DNA of 64,000 bases from Akkermansiaceae bacterium (GCA_015062045.1 SUVJ01000001.1:1-64000); one strand, 5' to 3'; counted from the first letter of the stretch, positions 48,856 through 58,046 are shown. Made by a program: numbers and translations. Notes: generated from the letters alone by a model not told the origin.

Positions 48856-49560
48856 ATGGAACCGATTTACGAAGGCAAAGCCAAGAGACTGTTCACGACA
48901 GATGACCCCAATGTACTGCGCATGGAGTACAAGGACTCCGCAACGGCATTTAACGGCGTTAAGAAGGAAGACTTTGAGAACAAGGGCCGCTTCAACAAGG
49001 CCATCACGCTGATTATCTACCGCATGCTTGAGGCACGCGGTGTAGAGACACACTTGGTAGATGATGTAGACGACATCAACCTGCTGGTAAAGAAGGTATC
49101 CATCATACCGCTTGAGGTTATTGTGCGCAACGTGGCCGCCGGCAGCTTCTCCAAGCGCATGGGTGTGGCAGAGGGCACAGCCTTTAAGAAGCCTATTGTA
49201 GAGTTCTCTTACAAGGATGACTCCTTGGGTGACCCCTTTATCAACGATGACTACGCCCGAGAGATGGGTGCCGCTACCGAGGAAGAGTGCCTTAACATCA
49301 AGAAGATGGCTCTGCTGGTAAACGAGGTGCTCTGCGAGTTCTTCCTCAAGGCTGACCTGCGCCTCATCGACTTCAAGATTGAGTTGGGCCGCTTGGCAGA
49401 GGACCCGAGCAAGATTGTGCTGGCCGACGAAATCTCCCCGGACACCTGCCGCCTGTGGGATGTAGAGACCGGCAAGAAGATGGATAAAGACCGTTTCCGC
49501 CAAGGCTTAGGCGGCTTCATGGAGGCCTACGCCGACGTTTTGGACCGCTTGCAGAAGTAA
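48856..49560 (+). CDS. purC: Phosphoribosylaminoimidazole-succinocarboxamide synthase
   Basis: MEPIYEGKAKRLFTTDDPNVLRMEYKDSATAFNGVKK; SIIPLEVIVRNVAAGSFSKR; LADEISPDTCRLWD. Confidence 0.97.
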   Translation: MEPIYEGKAKRLFTTDDPNVLRMEYKDSATAFNGVKKEDFENKGRFNKAITLIIYRMLEARGVETHLVDDVDDINLLVKKVSIIPLEVIVRNVAAGSFSKRMGVAEGTAFKKPIVEFSYKDDSLGDPFINDDYAREMGAATEEECLNIKKMALLVNEVLCEFFLKADLRLIDFKIELGRLAEDPSKIVLADEISPDTCRLWDVETGKKMDKDRFRQGLGGFMEAYADVLDRLQK

Positions 49561-49573
49561 GATTTTAACCCGA

Positions 49574-49607
49574 AAGCCACCGTGCTGAAAAAGTGCGGTG
49601 GCTCTTT
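49574..49607 (+). terminator. Hairpin with T-run after purC
   Basis: agccaccgtgctgaaaaagtgcggtggct-cttttc. Confidence 0.7.
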
Positions 49608-49615
49608 TCAATTTT

Positions 49616-50065
49616 ATGGCAACACTTACATTTGAGGTATTCAGCCGCTTTCAGTCCGCCACGGACGCCAACAAGCTGCTCTACACCCCCATTAATGACA
49701 AACTGACCTACAACCACACGCGCCTGTACACCGTAGAGTGCGAGGGCGATGTGGAGGAAGCCGCAGCTTACATGCGCCGCGTGCTGGTAGACCCCATCTC
49801 TCAGAAGGTGGAAGAAGGCGGCACCCCCGCTTTGGAGGGCGAACTGTTCTGTATTTCCTACGGCATCAAGAAAGGTGCGTTGGACTTGGAGAAAGAGGCC
49901 ATTTTGACCAACTATGCAGGCCGCAAGGGGCTGCCGTTTACGCTGACCTCCCTCAAGATTACGCAGAAGATCTACATCTTCGGCGAGGGGGATAAGGAGG
50001 CTCTCTCTGCCCGCTTCTGCAACGATGTATGCAACCCCGCCATCCACACGTGGAGCGTGAAGTGA
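49616..50065 (+). CDS. PurS-like protein, apparently two PurS-type halves (149 aa)
   Basis: Position between purC and purL/purQ; two halves each resembling PurS (…VLVDPISQKV… and …ISYGIKKGALDLEKEAI…CNPAIHTWSV). Confidence 0.65.
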   Translation: MATLTFEVFSRFQSATDANKLLYTPINDKLTYNHTRLYTVECEGDVEEAAAYMRRVLVDPISQKVEEGGTPALEGELFCISYGIKKGALDLEKEAILTNYAGRKGLPFTLTSLKITQKIYIFGEGDKEALSARFCNDVCNPAIHTWSVK

Positions 50066-50112
50066 AGTACAACATACAAGGTACAAAGTAATAAGGACGA
50101 ATTCAGAAGATT

Positions 50113-52506
50113 ATGGCAACGTATAGACACATACCCGTACGCGAGCTGAGCGAGGCAGAGCTGACCAAGCTGAGCCAAGACATGAAGCTTTCCCTCTCTA
50201 CGGAGGACATGCTGGTGGTGCAGCAGATTTTCAGGGAGATTGACCGCGAGCCCACGGATGTGGAGCTTGAGGTGATTGCCCAAACGTGGTCCGAGCACTG
50301 CAAGCACCGCATTTTTGCCGCCACCATTCAACACACGGTCAATGGTGAGACGGAGGAGATTAAGAGCATGTACAAAACTTTTATTCAGCGCCCCTCCAAA
50401 GAGATTATGGCGCAAAAACCCGGTTTTGTGCTCAGCTGCTTTGTGGACAACGCCGGCTTCATCAAGCTGGACGACAACCTCTCCGTATGCCTTAAGGCAG
50501 AGACCCACAACCACCCCAGTGCCATTGAGCCGTATGCCGGTGCCAACACGGGCTTGGGCGGTGTGATTCGCGATATTTTGGGTGCAGGCAAAGGGGCCAA
50601 GCCCATTGCTAACCTGGATGTTTTCTGCTTTGGTGCCCCCGATACCCCGCAAGAGATGGTAGAGGGCCACAACATCATCCACCCGCTGGGCATTATGCGC
50701 GGCGTGGTACATGGTGTGCGAGACTACGGCAACCGCATGGGGATTCCCACCACCAGCGGAGCTATCCAGTTTGACCCCACCTACATTTACAACCCGCTGG
50801 TATTCTGCGGCACGGCAGGTGTTATACCCCAAAGCGACATTGCCAAAGAGATGAAGCCCGGCTTGGCCGTGGTGGTTATCGGTGGCCGCACGGGTAAGGA
50901 CGGCTTGCACGGGGCTACCTTCTCCTCTGCCGCCATGGGTGAGGAGTCCGCCACAGAGGACCAACAGGCCGTGCAGATTGGCAACCCGATTGAAGAGAAG
51001 AAGACACTGGATGTGATTTTGGAAGCACGCGAGCGCGGGCTCATCGAGTTCGTGACAGACTGCGGTGCCGGTGGTTTCTCCTCTGCCGCAGGCGAGATGC
51101 TGTCCGAGACCGGCGGCAACCTGTACCTGGAGCGCGCCCCGCTCAAAGAGACCGGCATGCTCAGCTGGCAAATCTTCCTCTCTGAGTCCCAAGAGCGCAT
51201 GGTACTTGCCGTGAAGCCCGAGAACTTGGAAGAGCTGCAAAGCTTGGCAGACACCTTCCAGACCGAGATGACCGTGCTGGGTGAATCCAACGACAGCGGC
51301 GTGCTGCGCGTATGGCACAACGGCGAGCTCGTGGTAGAGATGGACAACTCCAAACTGCACGATGCCCCCACCAAGTACCTTACCTCCACCTTCACCCCGG
51401 CACCTGCCCTGCAAGGCGTAACGCTGGATGACAGCAACCTTGCCGCTGATCTCAAGCAAGTGTTCGGTGACTTTGCCATCGTTTCCCGCGAGCCCATCAT
51501 CCGCGAGTACGACCACGAGGTGCAAGGTAACACCGTGCTCAAGCCGCTGGCCGGTGCCACGGCAGATGCCCCGCAGGATGCCTCCGTTATCGACATCGAC
51601 GGCTCAGACAAGCTCATGTCCCTGGCACTGGCTATTCTGCCCGAGTGGGGTAAGACAGACCCCTACGCCATGGGTACCGGCACGGTAGATGAAACCGTGC
51701 GTCAGCTGGTACTGGCCGGCACCAACCCCGACAAGATAGCCCTGCTGGATAACTTCTGCATGGGCAACCCCGAGTGCCCCACGGAGCTGGGTCGCATCGT
51801 AGAGTGCGCCAAGGGTATTCGAGAGGCAGCTTTGGCCTACGGTGCACCCTATGTATCCGGCAAGGACAGCTTCTACAACTACTTTGAGACCGAGGACGGC
51901 CCGGTGAATATTCCCGTTACCTTCCTGTGCTCCGGTTTCGGTGTGGTGGAAGACCCCGACCACGTGCGTGGCGCATCCCTGCGCCGCAACAACAGCCGCA
52001 TCTTTATTGTGGGTAACACAGAGGATGAGATGGGGGCCTCCGTATACGCCCGCCTTAAGGGTGTTAAGGATTGCAAGGTACCGCAGACCGACAACAAGGC
52101 TAACTACGCCATCTACAAGCAATACTACGAGAAGGCTCTCACACAGGGGCTCGTGCTCTCTGCACACGACTTGTCCGAGGGTGGCTTGGCCGTAGCCGCG
52201 GCTGAGATGGCATTCTCCGGCAAGGGCGGCATCTGCATCGACCTCGATAAGCTGCCCACCGTTGGCGGCTGGCAGAACAACGCCGTGCCCTGCTTCTCTG
52301 AGAGCACAGGCCGATTCCTGGTTGAGGTGGATGAAGATATGGCAGACGAATTTGCCGCCGCCATGGCCAGCACGCCCTGCGCCTGCATCGGCACCGCTAC
52401 CGCAGACGGCAAGCTCACCATCACCACCCAAGGCACCACCATACTGGAAGCCGAGGTGGCAGAGCTCAAACACATCTGGAAGCACGGCCTCACACCGTTC
52501 TATTAA
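50113..52506 (+). CDS. purL: Phosphoribosylformylglycinamidine synthase subunit PurL (small type)
   Basis: TWSEHCKHR; KAETHNHPSAIEPYAGANTGLGGVIRDILGAGKGAKPIAN; VTDCGAGGFSSAAGEM. Confidence 0.96.
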   Translation: MATYRHIPVRELSEAELTKLSQDMKLSLSTEDMLVVQQIFREIDREPTDVELEVIAQTWSEHCKHRIFAATIQHTVNGETEEIKSMYKTFIQRPSKEIMAQKPGFVLSCFVDNAGFIKLDDNLSVCLKAETHNHPSAIEPYAGANTGLGGVIRDILGAGKGAKPIANLDVFCFGAPDTPQEMVEGHNIIHPLGIMRGVVHGVRDYGNRMGIPTTSGAIQFDPTYIYNPLVFCGTAGVIPQSDIAKEMKPGLAVVVIGGRTGKDGLHGATFSSAAMGEESATEDQQAVQIGNPIEEKKTLDVILEARERGLIEFVTDCGAGGFSSAAGEMLSETGGNLYLERAPLKETGMLSWQIFLSESQERMVLAVKPENLEELQSLADTFQTEMTVLGESNDSGVLRVWHNGELVVEMDNSKLHDAPTKYLTSTFTPAPALQGVTLDDSNLAADLKQVFGDFAIVSREPIIREYDHEVQGNTVLKPLAGATADAPQDASVIDIDGSDKLMSLALAILPEWGKTDPYAMGTGTVDETVRQLVLAGTNPDKIALLDNFCMGNPECPTELGRIVECAKGIREAALAYGAPYVSGKDSFYNYFETEDGPVNIPVTFLCSGFGVVEDPDHVRGASLRRNNSRIFIVGNTEDEMGASVYARLKGVKDCKVPQTDNKANYAIYKQYYEKALTQGLVLSAHDLSEGGLAVAAAEMAFSGKGGICIDLDKLPTVGGWQNNAVPCFSESTGRFLVEVDEDMADEFAAAMASTPCACIGTATADGKLTITTQGTTILEAEVAELKHIWKHGLTPFY

Positions 52507-52547
52507 TCCACTTTGTAAATTGTAAATCGAAAATTGTACATTTTATT

Positions 52548-53255
52548 ATGCCTCACGCATTATTATTGAAATATCCGGGTACTAACTGCGATGTAGAGAC
52601 CGAGCGCGCGCTGCGCGCTGCCGGTTTCACCACGCAGGTGCAGCCCATTGCCACCGCCACCCCGCAGCATGTAGCCAAGGCTCAGCTCGTGGTATTCTCC
52701 GGCGGTTTCTCCTACGGCGACTATGTGATGAGCGGCCGCCTTGCCCAGCTGGAGACAGAGCGTTTCCTGGGCGATGCCCTGCACAAGCACCACGCCAACG
52801 GCGGGTTCCTCTTCGGTATCTGCAACGGTTTCCAGATCCTCACCAAGCTCGGCATCCTGCCCAAGGCCTCCCTCATTTGGAACAAGAGCGAGCGCTTTGA
52901 ATGCATGTGGGATAAACTGGTGAAAGTGGCACCCAACTGCCCCTACACCACCTACCTGCCCGAGGAGTTCGAGCTGCCCTCCGCCCACGCAGAAGGCCGC
53001 TTGGTATGCGAACCCGGAGACGCCCAGAAGTACCTGGATGCCGGCTGTGTTGCCCTGCAATACGCAGACAACCACAACGGCTCAGAGCTGCGCATTGCCG
53101 GTCTTATGGACCCCTCCGGCCGTGCCATGGGCCTGATGCCGCACCCCGAGCGTTTTCTTAAGCCCCGTCACCACTACGACCCCGACTGGTCCGGTGATGC
53201 CGACTGGGGCTGGGGCTACTACTTCTTCAAGGGCGCTTTCGATGCCCTCAAGTAA
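52548..53255 (+). CDS. purQ: Phosphoribosylformylglycinamidine synthase subunit PurQ
   Basis: LLKYPGTNCDVETERAL; VFSGGFSYGDYVMSGRLAQ; GICNGFQILTKLGILP; MPHPERF. Confidence 0.96.
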   Translation: MPHALLLKYPGTNCDVETERALRAAGFTTQVQPIATATPQHVAKAQLVVFSGGFSYGDYVMSGRLAQLETERFLGDALHKHHANGGFLFGICNGFQILTKLGILPKASLIWNKSERFECMWDKLVKVAPNCPYTTYLPEEFELPSAHAEGRLVCEPGDAQKYLDAGCVALQYADNHNGSELRIAGLMDPSGRAMGLMPHPERFLKPRHHYDPDWSGDADWGWGYYFFKGAFDALK

Positions 53256-53387
53256 AGCGTATCCTCTTTATCACCTCCATCCGCCGCTGTTCTTATCATG
53301 GAATAGCGGCGGATTTCTTTATCATAAATCACAAAAACTCACCTCATTTACACACTGCTTGATTATAAAGGCATAAACACACATCCA

Positions 53388-53615
53388 TACACAAAACTTG
53401 AGGGAATATCACCCCAAAATTACACGAAACTTGAGGGAATATTGCTACCAAACTACACAAAACTTGAGGGAATGTTGGTTATTTCTACAAAGAAAACACC
53501 TGCGTATCTGTCGCGAACTCAGCCTTACATATTTTTTTCATGGTGGCAACTGCGTAAAGTGGTATATCCAACAACACCACATGCTTATCGGTATCGACTG
53601 AAAGCAGCTGCCGGC
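53388..53615. repeat. Left copy of 228-bp direct repeat (three ~33-bp tandem units plus the ATPase gene 3' end)
   Basis: acaaaacttgagggaatat repeated three times; aligns without gaps to 54909-55136 (about 9 mismatches counted by eye). Confidence 0.95.
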
Positions 53616-54852
53616 TATAATCATTCATAGAACAACGCAATGCCAGTTTCGGCATATATTTTTTGCAATAACTCAGCAAGCTCTTAGCTTTGGTATTGGT
53701 CTCAGCCTTTACCTCTACCGGTACAACATCAAGCTCTTGCTGAAAAACAAAATCAACCTCTGCTTGGTAACTGTCAGAGCGCCAGTATAGTGGCTCAATG
53801 CCACACTCTGCCCGCAGCTGTTGTTGCACATATTGTTCTGTCAACGCCCCTTTAAATTCATGGAATACTGCTGTTTTTTCCAGCAAAACGCGCACGGATA
53901 AATCAACTTTTGCAGCAAGTAAACCTACATCCACAAAATATAATTTGAAGGCACCATCCTTATAAGCAGCAATTGGTAAAGATGGAGAGTTGATACGGTT
54001 AACCCGCTCTACAAGACCGGCGCGTCGCAACCAATCTAACGCATCCTCTAAATCACGAGACCGTAATCCTTTTTTGACATCTCCGTACACGAAACGCTTG
54101 TTTTCCTTAGCTAATTGTTCCGGTATGGATTCCCATATCATAAACAATTTTGAAGCTAATCCCTTTGGTACATGCTTGCTGAAATCCTTTTCATAATCAG
54201 ACAAAATAGATTTCTGAACTTTTCGAACGGCATTAAAATCTTTTGTCTGAATGTAGGTATTGACGGCTTCCGGCATACCTCCAATGTAGTAATAAAGCTT
54301 TAACAGCTGCGTGTATCTATCAGAAAAATTTTTGATGATATCCCATCGCTGATTTTCAAACATTTCCACATCCAATTTGTTCCCCATAGCCATTAGAAAC
54401 TCGCAATACGACATAGGGTACAATGTCATGGTATTTACCTTACCCACCGGAAATCCCGTTCCATAATGGTCATACACACCCAGCAATGAGCCGGCAGCCA
54501 TAACGTGATATTCCGGAAGGTCCTCGCAAAAATATTTCAAGGAAGTAAGAGCAGCCGGACATTCTTGTATCTCATCTAAAATAATAAGTGTGTTCTCCGG
54601 CTCCACCTTTTCCCCGGTCAGCATTTGCATTTGAATTAACAATGAATCCATTTCATAATTACTGCTCTCAAATATTTCCCGCATACGTATATTACGATCA
54701 AAGCGGATATATACTGTATTCTTATAATGAGTGGACGCAAAATCTTTCATCAGCCATGTTTTACCTACTTGGCGTGCCCCAAGTAATAACAAAGGCTTTC
54801 TACATGGACTCTCTTTCCATTTTTTTAACTCACTTGTCAATGTTCTTTCCAT
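53485..54852 (-). CDS. AAA_14/DUF4143 family ATPase
   Basis: LLLLGARQVGKTWLMKDFA; TLIILDEIQECPAALTSLKYF; VMAAGSLLGVYD; ALTEQYVQQQL...YWRSDSYQAEVDFVF. Confidence 0.93.
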   Translation of the reverse strand: MERTLTSELKKWKESPCRKPLLLLGARQVGKTWLMKDFASTHYKNTVYIRFDRNIRMREIFESSNYEMDSLLIQMQMLTGEKVEPENTLIILDEIQECPAALTSLKYFCEDLPEYHVMAAGSLLGVYDHYGTGFPVGKVNTMTLYPMSYCEFLMAMGNKLDVEMFENQRWDIIKNFSDRYTQLLKLYYYIGGMPEAVNTYIQTKDFNAVRKVQKSILSDYEKDFSKHVPKGLASKLFMIWESIPEQLAKENKRFVYGDVKKGLRSRDLEDALDWLRRAGLVERVNRINSPSLPIAAYKDGAFKLYFVDVGLLAAKVDLSVRVLLEKTAVFHEFKGALTEQYVQQQLRAECGIEPLYWRSDSYQAEVDFVFQQELDVVPVEVKAETNTKAKSLLSYCKKYMPKLALRCSMNDYSRQLLSVDTDKHVVLLDIPLYAVATMKKICKAEFATDTQVFSL

Positions 54853-54873
54853 AATCCCACTCTTTCAGACAAC

Positions 54874-54901
54874 ATTATACTCATTATTAAAGCTTAATCA
54901 A
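54874..54901 (-). promoter_or_regulatory. Sigma70-like promoter for the DUF4143 ATPase
   Basis: On - strand TTGATT, 16 nt, TATAAT, ending ~10 bp from the tandem array. Confidence 0.55.
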
Positions 54902-54908
54902 GTCTTTT

Positions 54909-55136
54909 TACACAAAACTTGAGGGAATATCACCCCAAAACTACACAAAACTTGAGGGAATATTGCTACCAAACTACACAAAACTTGAGGGAATGTTGGT
55001 TATTTCTACAAAGAAAACACCTGCGTATCGGTCGCAAACTCTGCCTTACATATTTTTTTCATGGTGGCAACTGCGTAAAGTGGTATATCCAACAACACCA
55101 CATGTTTATCGGTATCGGCAGAAAGCATCTGCCGGC
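54909..55136. repeat. Right copy of 228-bp direct repeat
   Basis: Constant offset of 1521 bp from 53388-53615. Confidence 0.95.
55006..55136 (-). pseudogene. Remnant 3' end of a DUF4143 ATPase gene (~44 codons)
   Basis: Encodes ADTDKHVVLLDIPLYAVATMKKICKAEFATDTQVFSL*, matching the 3' end of 53485-54852. Confidence 0.85.
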
Positions 55137-55151
55137 ATATATACAAACCGA

Positions 55152-55190
55152 AAAGCCTGCGCCAATCGTTATAATCGGCGCAGGCTTTTT
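55152..55190. terminator. Hairpin downstream of secG
   Basis: aaagcctgcgcc...ggcgcaggcttttt. Confidence 0.6.
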
Positions 55191-55206
55191 GTGGATAAAA
55201 GTAAAA

Positions 55207-55683
55207 TCAGGCGGCAGGTTGCTCTGCAGGAGCCTCAGTAGGCTGCTCGGCAGGTGTCTCAACAGCCGGCTGCTCAGCGGCAGGAGCCTCCTCTGCGGGG
55301 GCTGCGGGCTGCTCTGCAGCGGGAGCCTCGGCTGCGGGTGCCTCGGCGGGTTGCTCAGCGGCAGGTTGCTCGGGGGTAACAGCGGGCATCACAGGCTTGG
55401 GCTGGTTCTGCAGCACGGTAGACTTGTTTTTATCATGATGCTCGTTAAGCATGAGAACACTGAGCAAGAAGCACAGAATCATGAAAAGGGAGCCGAAGAT
55501 GATGGTACCTTTTTTAAGAACATCCGTAGTGCGGGCACCAAAGGCCTGGTCTGTCATTTGAGCACCGAAGGCGGCGCCGAGGCCCTCCTGCTTAGGACGC
55601 TGCATAAGCACCAGCAAAAGCAGCATGGCGCACACAATCATGAGCAGGGCGAAAACGATGTATTTAAAGGTGATTAGAAGCAT
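55207..55683 (-). CDS. secG: SecG preprotein translocase subunit with long Ala/Pro/Glu-rich C-terminal tail
   Basis: LVLMQRPKQEGLGAAFG...FGARTTDVLKKGTIIFGSLFMILCFLLS. Confidence 0.9.
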   Translation of the reverse strand: MLLITFKYIVFALLMIVCAMLLLLVLMQRPKQEGLGAAFGAQMTDQAFGARTTDVLKKGTIIFGSLFMILCFLLSVLMLNEHHDKNKSTVLQNQPKPVMPAVTPEQPAAEQPAEAPAAEAPAAEQPAAPAEEAPAAEQPAVETPAEQPTEAPAEQPAA

Positions 55684-55722
55684 GGCGGTGATTGTATCAG
55701 ATTAAAAGTTGTTTGTAAAGCC

Positions 55723-56061
55723 TTAAGCGATGATTTCATTAAGTTCATTGCAGACAATGCGCGTGGGGGTAATGGGTTTGTCATCCAAAGCAAAGCTCAT
55801 AATGACGACGCGCTCCCCCGCTTTGATGAGATGCGCAGCCCCACCGTTAATGATAATCTGCCCTGTACCGGGCGGGCCAACGAGGACGTATGTCTCGAAG
55901 CGGTTACCGGAGGTGATGGAGGCAACCAACACCTTTTCACCCGGCCAGATGCCGGCGGCCTCTACGAGATCCTGCGGTATTTCTATGCTACCTTCATACT
56001 CCACATCGCCACGCGTAACCATAGCGCGGTGAATTTTTGATTTTAGCTGAGAAACAAGCAT
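55723..56061 (-). CDS. panD: Aspartate 1-decarboxylase
   Basis: KSKIHRAMVTRGDVEYEGSIEIPQDLVEAAGI; INGGAAHLIKAGERVVIMSFA. Confidence 0.94.
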   Translation of the reverse strand: MLVSQLKSKIHRAMVTRGDVEYEGSIEIPQDLVEAAGIWPGEKVLVASITSGNRFETYVLVGPPGTGQIIINGGAAHLIKAGERVVIMSFALDDKPITPTRIVCNELNEIIA

Positions 56062-56136
56062 AACGTGTTACTTTCGGCGGGATATGAAACTACTTTTTTA
56101 CGTAAATGTCAATCATAAACATTCAAAAAAGTGCAC

Positions 56137-56772
56137 TTATGCCACACCCAGGCGCGCACAGACGGGGCAAACGGGCTTGCAACCGCGTGCAGGGCAGTGT
56201 TCCCTGCCCCATAACACAAATTGCACGTGCAGTTTGTTCCACAGTGCTTTCGGGAAACATTTTTTGAGATCGGCCTCCACAGCCTCCACCGTTTTACCAC
56301 GGCTGAGCTGCCAGCGGCGAGCCAGGCGGAAGATGTGCGTATCTACCGGGAAAGCGGGCATACCGAAGGCCTGCGCCATGACCACGGAGGCGGTTTTATG
56401 GCCAACCCCGGGCAGGGCCTCAAGCTCTTCAAATGTGGCGGGCACTTGCCCGTTGTGGCGCTCCACCAGCAATTTGGCGGTTTCCACCAAGCGTTTGGCT
56501 TTTGTTTGCGTGAGGCCGCATGTGGCAATGTACTCGCGCACCTGCTGCCACTCCATAGCAGCCATGGCTTGCGGCGTGGGGGCTGCGGCAAAAAGCGCGG
56601 GGGTTACCAGGTTGACGCGGGCATCCGTACACTGGGCAGACAGCATAACGGCTACCAGCAGGGTGAAAGGGTCACTATGGTGCAGCGGGCACCCCGGGGC
56701 GGGGTATGCCCGCTCCAGCTCATCAAGCACGATGGCGGCTCTCTCTTTGCGCAGCATGGTTAAGGCAGGCAA
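56137..56772 (-). CDS. nth: Endonuclease III
   Basis: LVAVMLSAQCTDARVNLVTPALF; LEALPGVGHKTASVVMAQAFGMPAFPVDTHIFRLARR; C-terminal Cys cluster. Confidence 0.95.
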   Translation of the reverse strand: MPALTMLRKERAAIVLDELERAYPAPGCPLHHSDPFTLLVAVMLSAQCTDARVNLVTPALFAAAPTPQAMAAMEWQQVREYIATCGLTQTKAKRLVETAKLLVERHNGQVPATFEELEALPGVGHKTASVVMAQAFGMPAFPVDTHIFRLARRWQLSRGKTVEAVEADLKKCFPKALWNKLHVQFVLWGREHCPARGCKPVCPVCARLGVA

Positions 56773-56778
56773 GGCGCA

Positions 56779-56982
56779 TCAGCGGCGCATGTTGCTCAAG
56801 GGGCCGAGCACGGCATCGCCCTCTGTCTTGGTGGGGGCATTCCACGGTTTTTCCACACTGGTGCTGCCCTGCGGGCGCACTACCTCTCGCCCGCTATCGG
56901 GCACCATGGGTAAAGCAGGCTGGCAAGCTGCTACCAAGGCAGCAACTGCAACAAAGGCGGTGAATACTACGGACTTATTCAT
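56779..56982 (-). CDS. Small hypothetical lipoprotein
   Basis: MNKSVVFTAFVAVAALVAACQP lipobox. Confidence 0.5.
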   Translation of the reverse strand: MNKSVVFTAFVAVAALVAACQPALPMVPDSGREVVRPQGSTSVEKPWNAPTKTEGDAVLGPLSNMRR

Positions 56983-57101
56983 GACGTGTATTTGATGTGC
57001 AGGCAGTATAGCATAAATTACCCTTCATTACCAGCTCAATTCTTCCTGCGTACACGTTTTGATGTGTATTTAACACAGCCTCACCCGCTCCATGAAAAAA
57101 G

Positions 57102-57130
57102 CCGCCGGGTGTGCAAAACACTCGGCGGCG
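57102..57130 (-). terminator. Terminator of coiled-coil protein gene
   Basis: gccgccgggtgtgcaaaacactcggcggc; T-run on the - strand. Confidence 0.7.
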
Positions 57131-57162
57131 GGGTATAACAGTTGCTTAACGCAACACGGCTA

Positions 57163-58026
57163 TTACGAACCGTGCGGCTTCTCGTGGAAAATCTTGTCGC
57201 CCACGCGAATCTTATAACCGGGAGCCGTGGTGAACTTGGCTACCACCTCATCGTTCTTGATGCTCTCTACGCGCAGAGTGGCAACGGTGGCCTTGTTACG
57301 CTTAACGATGAGCGGAGTGGTGTCGCCGGCTACCAAGCCGCTATCCTTAGATGCGGTGAAGATAACGATGTTGCGGGCGGGGTCTACCACGCGTACCACG
57401 TACTCACGGGCGTTCTTGCGGTAGTTAGCCTCGAAGTCGCGGTTAATCTTGTCCAAACGGGCAAGCTCGGTGGTTTCGTCTGCCACCTTCTTGGTAGCAG
57501 CCTCGCGGGCGGTGATGAGGCTCTCCAGCTCGGGCTCAAGCTCGGCCTTCTTTTCCTTGGCCTGCTCCACAATCTCCTGGAAGGTGGCTACAGCCTCGCT
57601 GAGGTCGGACACGGAGGAGAGGTCCTCAAGCTCACGCATGGTGGCCAGCATCTCCTCAGCACGCTTCTGGGCATCTGCGTGGCGCTCCTTGGTAGACTCA
57701 AGCTCGGCAGCCATACCATCGCGGTAGCTGATGTTCTCGTCGCGGGTACGCTCGGCGGCCTCGCGCTTTTCAATAGCCTGGCCTGCACCGTTGAGGGCAA
57801 TGTATTGTGCCTTGGTCTTTTCTGCCGCGGCAGAGGCTGCTACAGAGGCCTCATCTGCCTGAGAGCGAGCCTCGCGCTGAATGGAGCTCATGCCGTCCTG
57901 AGCAGAGCTACCACCGCTTACCTTAACAGCCATGGTCATAACGGACTGCTGCTGGTCGGAATAGTACCATGCGCCGATGGAAAGCCCCAGTACTGATACA
58001 GAGAGAATTACGGGTAAAAGTTTCAT
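57163..58026 (-). CDS. Coiled-coil exported/membrane-anchored protein
   Basis: N-terminal hydrophobic anchor; long coiled-coil; C-terminal GDK/KVGDKIF-type small domain. Confidence 0.75.
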   Translation of the reverse strand: MKLLPVILSVSVLGLSIGAWYYSDQQQSVMTMAVKVSGGSSAQDGMSSIQREARSQADEASVAASAAAEKTKAQYIALNGAGQAIEKREAAERTRDENISYRDGMAAELESTKERHADAQKRAEEMLATMRELEDLSSVSDLSEAVATFQEIVEQAKEKKAELEPELESLITAREAATKKVADETTELARLDKINRDFEANYRKNAREYVVRVVDPARNIVIFTASKDSGLVAGDTTPLIVKRNKATVATLRVESIKNDEVVAKFTTAPGYKIRVGDKIFHEKPHGS

Positions 58027-58046
58027 AAATGTGAGGATGTTAAAAA

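Noticed and set aside
49972-51525. 517-aa - strand ORF opposite purL
   Set aside because: Antisense shadow ORF; purL motifs on the + strand are unambiguous.
53388-53480. CRISPR-like repeats (acttgagggaatat)
   Set aside because: Short 33-bp period, too few units, spacers shared between both copies, no cas genes.
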